Below, in pieces: positions 25,252 through 32,522 of a stretch of DNA of 37,727 bases. Location: the NCBI GenBank assembly GCA_945878405.1, contig CAMCTJ010000018.1, forward strand, positions 1 through 37,727, given 5' to 3'. This DNA is from Bdellovibrio sp. ZAP7. GTDB taxonomy: Bacteria > Bdellovibrionota > FAC87 > UBA2466. Position numbers and translations under genes: made by a program. The stretch's first letter is position 1. The number at the start of each line of letters is the position of its first letter. A model generated the notes under the pieces. It saw only the letters and a program-made list of their open reading frames with translations. It was not told the DNA's origin and made no database searches.

Positions 25252-25592
25252 AGAATCAAATCCTCCACGTGTTCCATTCCTTCTTCCAAAAGATGTTCTA
25301 TATGTTCATCATCTAAGGAATAGAAAAGAGTTCGATGATCTCTTCGGATTTTTACTAATCGAAGGTTTCGGAGAGTTCTTAAGTGGTGGCTGATCGCTGA
25401 AGCCGAAACTGAAAGCAAATTTGCAATATCAGTGACACACAGTTCACCGTGAGTGAGGGCCCACACAATTTGAACTCGAGTCGGATCACCCAAGGCCTTG
25501 AACGTGTCAGCAAGAAGCTGAAAACGCAGGACAGAATCTCCCTGGCCTCTCAGTCGGTTCTCAACTTTTGTGAAGTTAGACGTTGGGTTCAT
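25248..25592 (-). CDS. ArsR/SmtB-family metal-sensing repressor
   Basis: A 114-residue winged helix protein. The recognition helix region is SVSASAISHHLRTLRNLRLV. The last helix carries D95, H97, H108 and D111, the exact spacing of the alpha-5 zinc site of SmtB/CzrA (D, H, H, E). The alpha-3 site has only C52 (ELCVTD), so the ArsR-type cysteine site is incomplete. The family releases DNA on binding metal. It is coupled to the cytochrome c-FTR1 gene and a palindrome overlaps its own promoter, so it likely controls the iron permease and itself. Whether the inducer is zinc or iron cannot be told. Confidence 0.9.
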   Translation of the reverse strand: MNPTSNFTKVENRLRGQGDSVLRFQLLADTFKALGDPTRVQIVWALTHGELCVTDIANLLSVSASAISHHLRTLRNLRLVKIRRDHRTLFYSLDDEHIEHLLEEGMEHVEDLIL

Positions 25593-25595
25593 ATT

Positions 25596-25625
25596 TTCTC
25601 ATCTGAGTAATTATTAAAATGAGAA
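25596..25625 (-). promoter_or_regulatory. Candidate operator of the ArsR-type repressor
   Basis: TTCTCAT (25596-25602) and ATGAGAA (25619-25625) form a perfect 7-bp inverted repeat with a 16-nt AT-rich centre. It spans the -10 of the candidate promoter, 4 nt before the regulator's start. Confidence 0.55.
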
Positions 25626-25640
25626 GCAAAAGCCCGTCAA
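25611..25640 (-). promoter_or_regulatory. Promoter of the regulator-FTR1 operon
   Basis: On the - strand, TTGACG (25640-25635) is followed after 18 nt by TAATAA (25616-25611). The -35 matches five of six bases. A start near 25605 would leave a leader of about a dozen nt, and the RBS (GAGAAA) is weak. Confidence 0.5.
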
Positions 25641-25659
25641 GTTTCTTGCGAACTTTTAT

Positions 25660-26211
25660 TTACGATTTTTGAGGAATCCAGGGAATATCTTGGATATTTT
25701 CGAGCTGATTTGCAACTCGAGACATTACGAATAGAAAATCTGAAAGGCGATTAATATACATCAAAACCCAAGTATCTACTGGCTCACCGGGGTACTGGCT
25801 TAACAGCACCATACTGCGCTCGGCTCGCCGGCAAATGGTTCTCGCCAAATGTAAAAGAGCGGCTGTCTTTGATCCGCCCGGAAGCACAAAGTTCTTTAAC
25901 GGCGGTAACGTCTGCTGCATCGCATCTATTTGGCGCTCGAGGCTTTCTGTATGAGCCGCAGTCATCCTTTCAATTTTAGGATCTGAATTGGGAGACGCTA
26001 GCTGAGCCCCTACGGTAAAAAGATGATTTTGAATCTCCCCCAGGGCACTCTTCAAAGGAACGTGTGGGGTCTCGGCTCGAATAACACCCAAACAGGCGTT
26101 TAGCTCATCTATTTCCCCATAAGCAACAATGCGAGGAGCCCCTTTAGACACACGAGTCCCACCTAAAAGGCCTGTTGTGCCTGTATCACCGGTTTTTGTG
26201 TAGATTTTCAT
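25660..26211 (-). CDS. Cob(I)alamin adenosyltransferase, PduO type
   Basis: The frame stays open to 26256, but ATG 26211 gives the canonical MKIYTKTGDTGTTGLLGG; the extra 15 residues are not family-like. The 183-residue enzyme transfers adenosyl from ATP to cob(I)alamin. Markers are the ATP-binding TKTGDTGTTGL at the N-terminus, YGEIDELNACLG, and RTICRRAERSMV followed by YINRLSDFLFVMSR. Only 67 nt separate it from the regulator gene downstream; there is no B12 riboswitch in the 139 nt upstream. A 6-bp inverted repeat lies just before the start. Confidence 0.94.
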   Translation of the reverse strand: MKIYTKTGDTGTTGLLGGTRVSKGAPRIVAYGEIDELNACLGVIRAETPHVPLKSALGEIQNHLFTVGAQLASPNSDPKIERMTAAHTESLERQIDAMQQTLPPLKNFVLPGGSKTAALLHLARTICRRAERSMVLLSQYPGEPVDTWVLMYINRLSDFLFVMSRVANQLENIQDIPWIPQKS

Positions 26212-26215
26212 AGCG

Positions 26216-26234
26216 TTACCGATAGAAACGGTAA
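26216..26234 (-). promoter_or_regulatory. Inverted repeat in the leader of the adenosyltransferase gene
   Basis: TTACCG (26216-26221) pairs with CGGTAA (26229-26234) around 7 nt, ending 5 nt before the ATG at 26211. It covers the only RBS-like bases (GGTAA), so a hairpin here would hide the start region; it could also be a protein operator. Confidence 0.35.
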
Positions 26235-26304
26235 GGGTAAAGCATAGGCAAAGCAAGGGATTTCTTGATGCGGGGTTCCTTAAACTCGGTCTCCCCAGTT
26301 TCTA

Positions 26305-26332
26305 TCAAGCTTAGGCCACAGTCTTCCGATAG
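26305..26332 (+). promoter_or_regulatory. Sigma28-like flagellar promoter for flbD-motA-motB
   Basis: TCAAGCTT (26305-26312) and TCCGATAG (26325-26332) match the FliA consensus TAAAGTTT and GCCGATAA in six of eight positions each, with 12 nt between (usual 11). A start near 26339 would sit just before the RBS GGAGGT (26340-26345). Confidence 0.5.
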
Positions 26333-26350
26333 ATGGTCTGGAGGTAAAGA

Positions 26351-26560
26351 GTGATTCGTATTACTAAATTTGACGGAACTTCGATCTTATTGAATCCCGA
26401 ATTAATTCAAACGATTGAAGCAACCCCTGACACCGTCATCACTCTCACCAGTGGCCATCAACTTGTTGTGAAAAACTCAGTTGAGGAACTTTTGGCAGCC
26501 TTCATGGATTACAAGCGGAGTATTTCATCTTCAAATTGGGAGGCGCGGAAAGCATCATGA
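26351..26560 (+). CDS. flbD: Flagellar protein FlbD
   Basis: A 69-residue protein from GTG 26351 with a strong RBS GGAGGT at 26340-26345. It is a small FlbD: MIRITKFDGTSILLNPELIQTIEATPDTVITLTSG and VKNSVEELLAAF match the family. FlbD-type proteins are found beside motA in flagellar operons of many bacteria; the molecular role is not well known. The stop overlaps the motA start as ATGA. Confidence 0.93.
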   Translation: MIRITKFDGTSILLNPELIQTIEATPDTVITLTSGHQLVVKNSVEELLAAFMDYKRSISSSNWEARKAS

Positions 26561-27351
26561 TAGTCTCATTAGTCGGATTATTTCTAGGAATGTTCGCAGT
26601 GATCGGGGGAGCCGTTATTGAGGGACTTCACTTGAGTGCTCTCACGCAACCGACAGCTGCCTTGATTGTTTTCGGCGGAACTCTAGGTGCTACGATGCTC
26701 GCCTGCACCGGAGAAGAATTTAGCGGTGCGATAAAGCTGACTCCGAAAATTTTTCTGGGGAACGCACCCGACTTTAGTGGACTGATTAAAGAAATTGTCG
26801 ATCTGGCAAATCTGGCTAGAAAAGAAGGTCTTCTCGCTCTAGAAAAATCAGTGGGCGGCATTAAAAATCCATTCTTTGCTCAAAACTTACGAAAAATCGT
26901 CGACGGCTATGATCCCGTAGTTCTGAGAGAAATGATGGAAGAGAAAATTTTTAAAACTGAGGAACACGCCAACGCCATTGGAAAAGTTTTTGAAACGGGC
27001 GGTGGATTTTCTCCCACGATAGGAATTATTGGCGCGGTTCTCGGTCTCATTCACGTGATGGGAAACTTATCAGACTCAAGCAAATTGGGATCAGGCATTG
27101 CAGTTGCTTTCGTTGCTACTGTTTACGGTGTCGGCTTAGCAAACTTGATTCTCATTCCCATGGGAAATAAAGCTAAGAAAATTGGTAAGTATTCAGTGGA
27201 AGAAATGGAAATTATTTCAACCGGTCTTTTAGCAATTCAAGCAGGCCTTAATCCTCGCTTGATTGAAGATAGACTCAATAATTTGCATGGCGAACATGGA
27301 AGCCACGGCAAAGAAGGCGGATCAGCAGCTCCCGCTAGTAAAGCTGCTTAA
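26557..27351 (+). CDS. motA: Flagellar motor stator protein MotA
   Basis: An upstream TTG at 26536 would add seven residues, but ATG 26557 overlaps flbD by 4 nt and starts at the first membrane helix, so it is preferred. The 264-residue protein has four membrane segments (two near 1-50, two near 145-205) and a large cytoplasmic loop (about 55-140) with the conserved REGLLALEKSV-type segment that meets FliG. MotA and MotB form the proton-driven stator. The C-terminus ends in a Gly/His-rich tail. Confidence 0.95.
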   Translation: MIVSLVGLFLGMFAVIGGAVIEGLHLSALTQPTAALIVFGGTLGATMLACTGEEFSGAIKLTPKIFLGNAPDFSGLIKEIVDLANLARKEGLLALEKSVGGIKNPFFAQNLRKIVDGYDPVVLREMMEEKIFKTEEHANAIGKVFETGGGFSPTIGIIGAVLGLIHVMGNLSDSSKLGSGIAVAFVATVYGVGLANLILIPMGNKAKKIGKYSVEEMEIISTGLLAIQAGLNPRLIEDRLNNLHGEHGSHGKEGGSAAPASKAA

Positions 27352-27362
27352 AAGGTCATTTA

Positions 27363-28145
27363 ATGGCTAAGAAGAAACACCACGAAGAACATGAGAATTT
27401 AGAGCGATGGCTCGTTTCTTATGCAGACTTTATCACTCTTCTTTTTGCCTTCTTTACTGTGTTGTATGCCTTGAGTGCCACAGATAAAGAGAAATATAAG
27501 AACGCTGTTGAAAGCATTCAAAAATCATTTACCCATGCGGGAAGTATCTTTCCTCAGAAGGGTGCCCCTTTCACTCCTTTCGATAAACCTGCGGACATGG
27601 GATCTAAATCACTAACTAATGAGTCACAGGTTTCAAAAGACCAGGAAGCCCTCATTCAAAGGATGGCCGAGCAAATCCGAGGTGTTTTTGAAAGAGCTAC
27701 GGGAGTATCTGCAGCAGAAGAAGATGTGGAAGTTTTGAAAACCCCTATAGGCTTTAAAATTCGATTAGGGGAAGCCATGCTGTTTGCCCCTAGAAGTGCC
27801 AAACTCAAACGAAATCAGGTCCCTTTCCTATTGGAATTGGGAAAGCGATTAGGAGCTTTGGATCTTCCCATTCAAGTCGAAGGACATTCAGATAGTGGAG
27901 AACTTCTTAATCGAGGAACGCTCAATGAAAAGGAAGCTTGGGATCTCTCCAGCCAGCGCTCCTACAATATTGTTCGCTTTCTTATCGATGGAACACTCTT
28001 CCCCCGCTCAAAGATTTCAATGGGGGTTTTTGGAAATACCCTCCCCCTTGCTGAAGAAAATACCCCTGAAGCGCGCGCTAAGAATAGAAGAGTGGAAATT
28101 AGCGTAGCCACTCCCGACAGAGAAATACCCTACATTAATTGGTAA
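27363..28145 (+). CDS. motB: Flagellar motor stator protein MotB
   Basis: A 260-residue protein with one membrane helix near residues 18-40 (WLVSYADFITLLFAFFTVLYAL). D22 in SYADFITLL is the proton-binding residue. After a plug and linker, an OmpA-type peptidoglycan-binding domain lies at about 135-255 (IQVEGHSDSG, LSSQRSYNIVRFL, KNRRVEIS). It starts 11 nt after motA, behind AAGGTCATTTA. It ends 3 nt from the end of ftsZ on the opposite strand, with no obvious terminator between them. Confidence 0.95.
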   Translation: MAKKKHHEEHENLERWLVSYADFITLLFAFFTVLYALSATDKEKYKNAVESIQKSFTHAGSIFPQKGAPFTPFDKPADMGSKSLTNESQVSKDQEALIQRMAEQIRGVFERATGVSAAEEDVEVLKTPIGFKIRLGEAMLFAPRSAKLKRNQVPFLLELGKRLGALDLPIQVEGHSDSGELLNRGTLNEKEAWDLSSQRSYNIVRFLIDGTLFPRSKISMGVFGNTLPLAEENTPEARAKNRRVEISVATPDREIPYINW

Positions 28146-28148
28146 CTC

Positions 28149-29345
28149 TTAATCGTGCTGTCTGCGCAAGAAAGTTGGAATGTCGTATTCTTCCGCCTGG
28201 AAGTATCTCTTTCCGATTTCTCGAGCTAACTGCTGAGCTGAGGTTAATGAAGGCGCTACTCCCTCTTGTTTTTGAACAGGAGGTGGAACGATGTTTTTGG
28301 AAACTGGACCTTCAGAAACCTGCATTGAAGCAGGCTGAGAAACTTCCTGCGTTCGAGTTTCGGGAATATGCACTTCCTGTTTAGCAGGAGGATTGAAACC
28401 CGTCGCAATGACAGTCACTCTGACTTCATCTTTAAGATTTTCATCAATCACTGAACCGAAAATAATTTCGGCATCTTCGTGAGCTTCTTCCGTAATCAGT
28501 GATGAAGCTTCGTTTACTTCAAACAAAGTAAGGTCTGCTCCGCCCGTGATGTTGATGATGATTCCAGTAGCTCCGTTAATGGCTACGTCTTCAAGTAGAG
28601 GTGACGAAATGGCTTTTCGAGCAGCTTCAATGGCTCGGTTTTCACCACCGGCAGAACCAGTCCCCATAAGAGCTAGTCCTTTATTGCACATCACGGTTCT
28701 TACATCCGCAAAATCCAAATTCACCAAACCGCGGATATTAATTAAATCGGAAATGCCTTTTACTGCTTGATAAAGCACTTCGTCTGCTTTCTTAAAACAA
28801 TCGAGCATTGTCGTTGTTTCGTTGGCGATATAAAGAAGGCGTTGGTTAGGAATGCAGATAAGAGTATCGACTGCATTTTTTAGCTCTTCGATACCGGCTT
28901 CAGCATTTTTCTTTCTCTTTTTACCTTCAAAATTGAAAGGCTTGGTCACAACCCCAACAGTAAGAGCTCCGATTTCTTTTGCAATATTTGCAATCACTGG
29001 AGCTGCACCGGTTCCCGTTCCACCGCCCATCCCTGCAGCGATGAAAACCATGTCAGCGCCTTGGAGCATTTCAGCAATTTTTGAGCAATCTTCAAGAGCG
29101 GCTTTTTTACCTACTTCTGGGTTGGCTCCCGCTCCTAGCCCTTTAGTTAACTCGTTGCCCAACTGAATATGAACCGGAGCTGGATTATGAACCAACGCTT
29201 GATTATCTGTGTTGGCTGCCATGAAATCCACGCCGTTGAGGCCCAAAGTAATCATCGTAGCGATAGCGTTGGTACCTCCGCCGCCGACTCCAACAACTTT
29301 AATTTTTGCGCCAAGGGGTGATTGCTTTTCTACGATTTCAAACAT
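28149..29345 (-). CDS. ftsZ: Cell division protein FtsZ
   Basis: A 398-residue tubulin-like GTPase that forms the division ring. The G-box GGGTGTG is at 107-113, with the N-terminal GVGGGGTNA (20-27) and ANTDNQAL. The T7 region [11 protein letters not shown] is intact. A Pro/Gln-rich linker from about 320 leads to the conserved C-terminal peptide [11 protein letters not shown], the docking site for FtsA. RBS AAGGAGAGG precedes ATG 29345. It follows ftsA by 33 nt and is the last gene of the cluster. Confidence 0.98.
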   Translation of the reverse strand: MFEIVEKQSPLGAKIKVVGVGGGGTNAIATMITLGLNGVDFMAANTDNQALVHNPAPVHIQLGNELTKGLGAGANPEVGKKAALEDCSKIAEMLQGADMVFIAAGMGGGTGTGAAPVIANIAKEIGALTVGVVTKPFNFEGKKRKKNAEAGIEELKNAVDTLICIPNQRLLYIANETTTMLDCFKKADEVLYQAVKGISDLINIRGLVNLDFADVRTVMCNKGLALMGTGSAGGENRAIEAARKAISSPLLEDVAINGATGIIINITGGADLTLFEVNEASSLITEEAHEDAEIIFGSVIDENLKDEVRVTVIATGFNPPAKQEVHIPETRTQEVSQPASMQVSEGPVSKNIVPPPVQKQEGVAPSLTSAQQLAREIGKRYFQAEEYDIPTFLRRQHD

Positions 29346-29378
29346 GGCCTCTCCTTCATTGATTGAATTAACCTGTTG

Positions 29379-30641
29379 CTAAAAAACTTCGCCTAGCCAG
29401 CCCTTCATTCGGGTCAGCATTTTGTCATAAACTAGTCCAAGATCGTGTGCCTTCACTTGCACGCCCGTTTGGTTTTTTATTCCGTACAAGAGTAACCCAA
29501 CGGCTGTCGAATAAAGTGGCGAACTCACAACATCCACCAGCCCACTCAGGTGGTTTGGAGCTCCCCGACGCACTGGGAGTTCAAATGTAAATTCAGCAAG
29601 CTCAGTGATTCCTTCCATCAACGAAGGACCCCCGGTGAGTACCACTCCGGAAGACAGCAGATGCTTGTATCCGCTGTTGGCAATCTCTTGGCTCACAAGG
29701 GATAAAATTTCTTCTACACGAGGCTCAATGATTTTTGTGAGTACTCCTCGGGAAATCTCACGGGACTTTCGTCCCCCTACTAAGGGTACTTCAATTATTT
29801 CATCAGCCGGAAGAAGTGAACTCATGGCACAACCAGAGCTGATTTTAATTTGTTCAGCATCCTGAATGGAACAACGTAAACCTACTGCGACATCATTAGT
29901 GATGTGGCTTCCACCCATTGAAATAACACCGGTGTGAACAACGCTCCCTTTGGAATAAAGAGCCACATCGGTCGTTCCACCGCCGATATCTACCAGAGCA
30001 ACGCCCAATTCTTTTTCGTCTGGCGTCAAACATGCTTCCGCAGCTGCTAGTGGCTCAAGAACGATGTCTGAAACCTGAATACCAGCAAGGTTTGCACACT
30101 TAATGATATTTTGCGCCGATGATACCGCGCCCGTGACAATATGAACCTTTGATTCTAATCGGACGCCATTCATTCCGATGGGATCATGAACTCCCTCTTG
30201 ATCATCCACCGTAAATTCCTGGGGAATCACATGGAGGACTTCTCTATCAAGAGGAATGGCAACGGCTCTTGCTGCATCGATAGCCCGTTCAACATCTAAC
30301 GCCGTTACCTCTTTGTTTTTGATGGCAACAACACCAGTGCTATTAAATCCTTTGATATGACTACCTGCGATGCCACATACCGCTTGTCTTACCGAGCAAC
30401 CTGACATCAGCTCGGCAATTTCGATTGCTTTTTTTAGTGCATCTACAGTGGCTGGAATGTTAACCACGACTCCTTTGCGGATACCGTGTGAAGGATGCTT
30501 TCCGACTCCCACAATCTCTAAACCATCAGGTCTCGGTTTAGCAATAACGACGCAGATTTTGGTCGTGCCAAAATCAATGCCGACAACTGTCTCCGCCTGT
30601 TTTGGAGCTTTGAGGAAGCCTGACATAGTTGCCTTCTCCAT
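29379..30641 (-). CDS. ftsA: Cell division protein FtsA
   Basis: An actin-like ATPase that tethers FtsZ to the membrane. It carries VVGIDFGTTKICVV (phosphate 1), the 1C domain region (EVLHVIPQEFTVD), VALVDIGGGTTDVALY (phosphate 2) and VVLTGGPSLMEG (adenosine), and ends in an amphipathic helix (MLTRMKGWLGEVF). Three starts are possible: TTG 30656, ATG 30641 and ATG 30626. ATG 30641 has GGAAAGG with a 6-nt gap; ATG 30626 has GGAGAAGG with a 5-nt gap. I chose 30641. A hairpin covers its RBS. Confidence 0.95.
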   Translation of the reverse strand: MEKATMSGFLKAPKQAETVVGIDFGTTKICVVIAKPRPDGLEIVGVGKHPSHGIRKGVVVNIPATVDALKKAIEIAELMSGCSVRQAVCGIAGSHIKGFNSTGVVAIKNKEVTALDVERAIDAARAVAIPLDREVLHVIPQEFTVDDQEGVHDPIGMNGVRLESKVHIVTGAVSSAQNIIKCANLAGIQVSDIVLEPLAAAEACLTPDEKELGVALVDIGGGTTDVALYSKGSVVHTGVISMGGSHITNDVAVGLRCSIQDAEQIKISSGCAMSSLLPADEIIEVPLVGGRKSREISRGVLTKIIEPRVEEILSLVSQEIANSGYKHLLSSGVVLTGGPSLMEGITELAEFTFELPVRRGAPNHLSGLVDVVSSPLYSTAVGLLLYGIKNQTGVQVKAHDLGLVYDKMLTRMKGWLGEVF

Positions 30642-30648
30642 GCCCATC

Positions 30649-30664
30649 CTTTCCAAATGGAAAG
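30649..30664 (-). promoter_or_regulatory. Hairpin over the ftsA ribosome binding site
   Basis: CTTTCC (30649-30654) and GGAAAG (30659-30664) pair perfectly around a 4-nt loop. On the - strand transcript the 3' arm of the stem is the GGAAAG of the ftsA RBS, so the stem could limit ftsA translation. The rest of the ftsQ-ftsA spacer holds no clear promoter. Confidence 0.4.
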
Positions 30665-30728
30665 AAACGGGAAAATTTACAGCGGTTTTAAACTTCTTAA
30701 AATCTTAGATAGGACTCTAACGCCAACT

Positions 30729-31508
30729 TTAGTGGGAAATTGCAGAACTGACAATAGCTTTTTTTGGAAAAACTAAATTGATTCTCCGGAGTTGGCCGAG
30801 TTGACTCGGTGGGTTGTCAATCAGTGCCACCAAGTTTTTCAATTGGGTTTCCCAATTTTCATAACTCCACCAAACTTCGATTTTTGGTTGTGAAAAGTAA
30901 GTTTTAAAATAGGGATATTTTCCTAAGACAATTTGAGATACAGAAAATTTTCCCTGGGAAAGTTTTTTCATCTTATCGTATTCAGAAAGCACTTCACCTA
31001 CGTTCCATTTTGTTGAAGAAGTTTCAACTGATAGAAAAGGAAGCTCAAGTCCTTTCAAAAAAGCTGGAGTGGCTCGTTCAATCAGTTGACCTTTCGGATC
31101 AATAAACCAAGGCTGCCCTTTCTGAACAATTAAAGCATGGGGTTTTTTAGCGCTGAGAGAAACATAAAGTCGATTGGGATAACTCTTTTTCACTGTGACC
31201 GTATCCACCCAAGGATGACTTTGAAGTGAGCGTGCGATTTGTTTTGAGTCGACTAACAAAATATTTTCGTTTTGGCTGGGAGCCATCCAGGACTTTACTT
31301 GATTTGCATCTAAAGGCCACTCGCTATCAATCTCGATTGTCTTAATATTAAGAAACTCTAAGCCAGATAAGAACTTTTTCACTCGAGTTTGATCGCTTGC
31401 CCAAGACCAGAATAATCCCCCACAAATAAGAGCCCCTACCGTTAGAACAAGATGAATACCTCGAATACCCGAACCTACTCTGATGGTTTCAGCTGAAGAT
31501 TGATTCAT
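30729..31508 (-). CDS. ftsQ: Cell division protein FtsQ
   Basis: A 259-residue bitopic protein: short cytoplasmic tail, one membrane helix at about 20-42 (LVLTVGALICGGLFWSWAS), a POTRA domain at about 50-120 (LNIKTIEIDSEWPLDANQV, HPWVDTVTVKKSYPNRLYVSL) and the beta domain with WFIDPKGQLIERA. FtsQ links early and late divisome proteins. It overlaps the upstream glycosyltransferase gene by 4 nt and lies 87 nt before ftsA. Confidence 0.92.
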   Translation of the reverse strand: MNQSSAETIRVGSGIRGIHLVLTVGALICGGLFWSWASDQTRVKKFLSGLEFLNIKTIEIDSEWPLDANQVKSWMAPSQNENILLVDSKQIARSLQSHPWVDTVTVKKSYPNRLYVSLSAKKPHALIVQKGQPWFIDPKGQLIERATPAFLKGLELPFLSVETSSTKWNVGEVLSEYDKMKKLSQGKFSVSQIVLGKYPYFKTYFSQPKIEVWWSYENWETQLKNLVALIDNPPSQLGQLRRINLVFPKKAIVSSAISH

Positions 31509-32512
31509 AGTGCTTGCCTGCTGTAATTTTGAGTTTGGTAAATGTTTCCTTTGAAGATGCTCAAAAACTGATCAGAAATTTTATCACTCGAAAAATTTTT
31601 CAAAGTATCTCGTTGAAATCTTACCCCCAACTCTTCACAAAGAGAGGGATGATTTTTTAAAGTGAGTATCAACTCAGCAATGGAACGTGTTTCTTCTTGT
31701 TGAAAAACAAATCCATTTACGGAATCTCTTACATACTTTTCAATTCCTGGAACATTACCACAAATGGGAACCGCCCCTATTGAAGCGGCCATAAGCAGGG
31801 CTCCAAAATGATCATTTTTCTGGGGGAAATAAAGAGCAACGTCACAAGATTCAGGCTCAACAAAATGGGAAGTGGGAACAATTTGAACTTGGTTTGAGAT
31901 TCCTAAATCGCTTGAGAGTTTGGATAAATGATCGACAAGGGGTCCCTTCCCCCAAAGCTTCAACTGAATTGAATCATCTCTTTTGGCCAGGTAATGCCCG
32001 ATGGTCAAAAGAAAGTGAAGGTTATTATCCGAAACGAAGGAACAATAAGCACCTACCGTAAACCGAGTTGATCTTTTCTCATTGGATTTCAACGGGGCAG
32101 GAAACGGTATCTGTTCTAGTTGAAGATCTGGCATTCCAGCGAGTTCTTTCAAAAAACGATAGCTTAAGGGGCTATGCGCCAAGAGCTTGATGTGGGCCGG
32201 AAGAACGGGATTGAGCGAATTAAACCAAGTCTCCCAAAGAGATACTTTTTGGACATTAGTCGACAGAACCGAAATGAAAATTTTCGATTTCGTCGAAAAG
32301 GCAGAAAGGTATTGAAGAGCCCCCCGCCAATCTCTGGAAACGATCCAAGAGGATTCATTTACTTTATGATGACGAAAAAAACCTTTTTCTCTCTCAGTTA
32401 CTTTAGTTTCCTGAATGGAAATCGACTTTCTTAATTCTTCAACGCAACTGCGAATACAGGCCTCTTCTTCAGGACAAATATCCGGAAACAAAAAGAGTCT
32501 GAGAGAGTTCAT
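31505..32512 (-). CDS. GT-B fold glycosyltransferase (family 4-like)
   Basis: The frame is open back to 32629, inside the upstream gene, but ATG 32512 (MNSLRLFLFPDICPEE) lies 10 nt after that gene ends and is preferred; its RBS is poor. The 335-residue product has a GT-B C-terminal domain: LKLWGKGPLVDHL, and DHFGALLMAASIGAVPICGNVPGIEKYVRDSVNGFVF, with the E/N-type nucleotide-sugar region of GT4 enzymes altered (H where E is usual). The N-terminal half is less conserved. No signal or membrane span. Acceptor and sugar are unknown. It overlaps ftsQ by 4 nt, so its expression is tied to division genes. Confidence 0.7.
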   Translation of the reverse strand: MNSLRLFLFPDICPEEEACIRSCVEELRKSISIQETKVTEREKGFFRHHKVNESSWIVSRDWRGALQYLSAFSTKSKIFISVLSTNVQKVSLWETWFNSLNPVLPAHIKLLAHSPLSYRFLKELAGMPDLQLEQIPFPAPLKSNEKRSTRFTVGAYCSFVSDNNLHFLLTIGHYLAKRDDSIQLKLWGKGPLVDHLSKLSSDLGISNQVQIVPTSHFVEPESCDVALYFPQKNDHFGALLMAASIGAVPICGNVPGIEKYVRDSVNGFVFQQEETRSIAELILTLKNHPSLCEELGVRFQRDTLKNFSSDKISDQFLSIFKGNIYQTQNYSRQAL

Positions 32513-32522
32513 TTGTGGACAA

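Noticed and set aside
26212-26256. N-terminal extension of the adenosyltransferase from 26256
   Set aside because: The family starts with MKIYTKTGD, matched by ATG 26211; the extra 15 residues cross the inverted repeat.
26212-26350. Cobalamin riboswitch upstream of the adenosyltransferase
   Set aside because: The spacer is only 139 nt and I see no B12-box-like sequence; a full cobalamin riboswitch needs more room.
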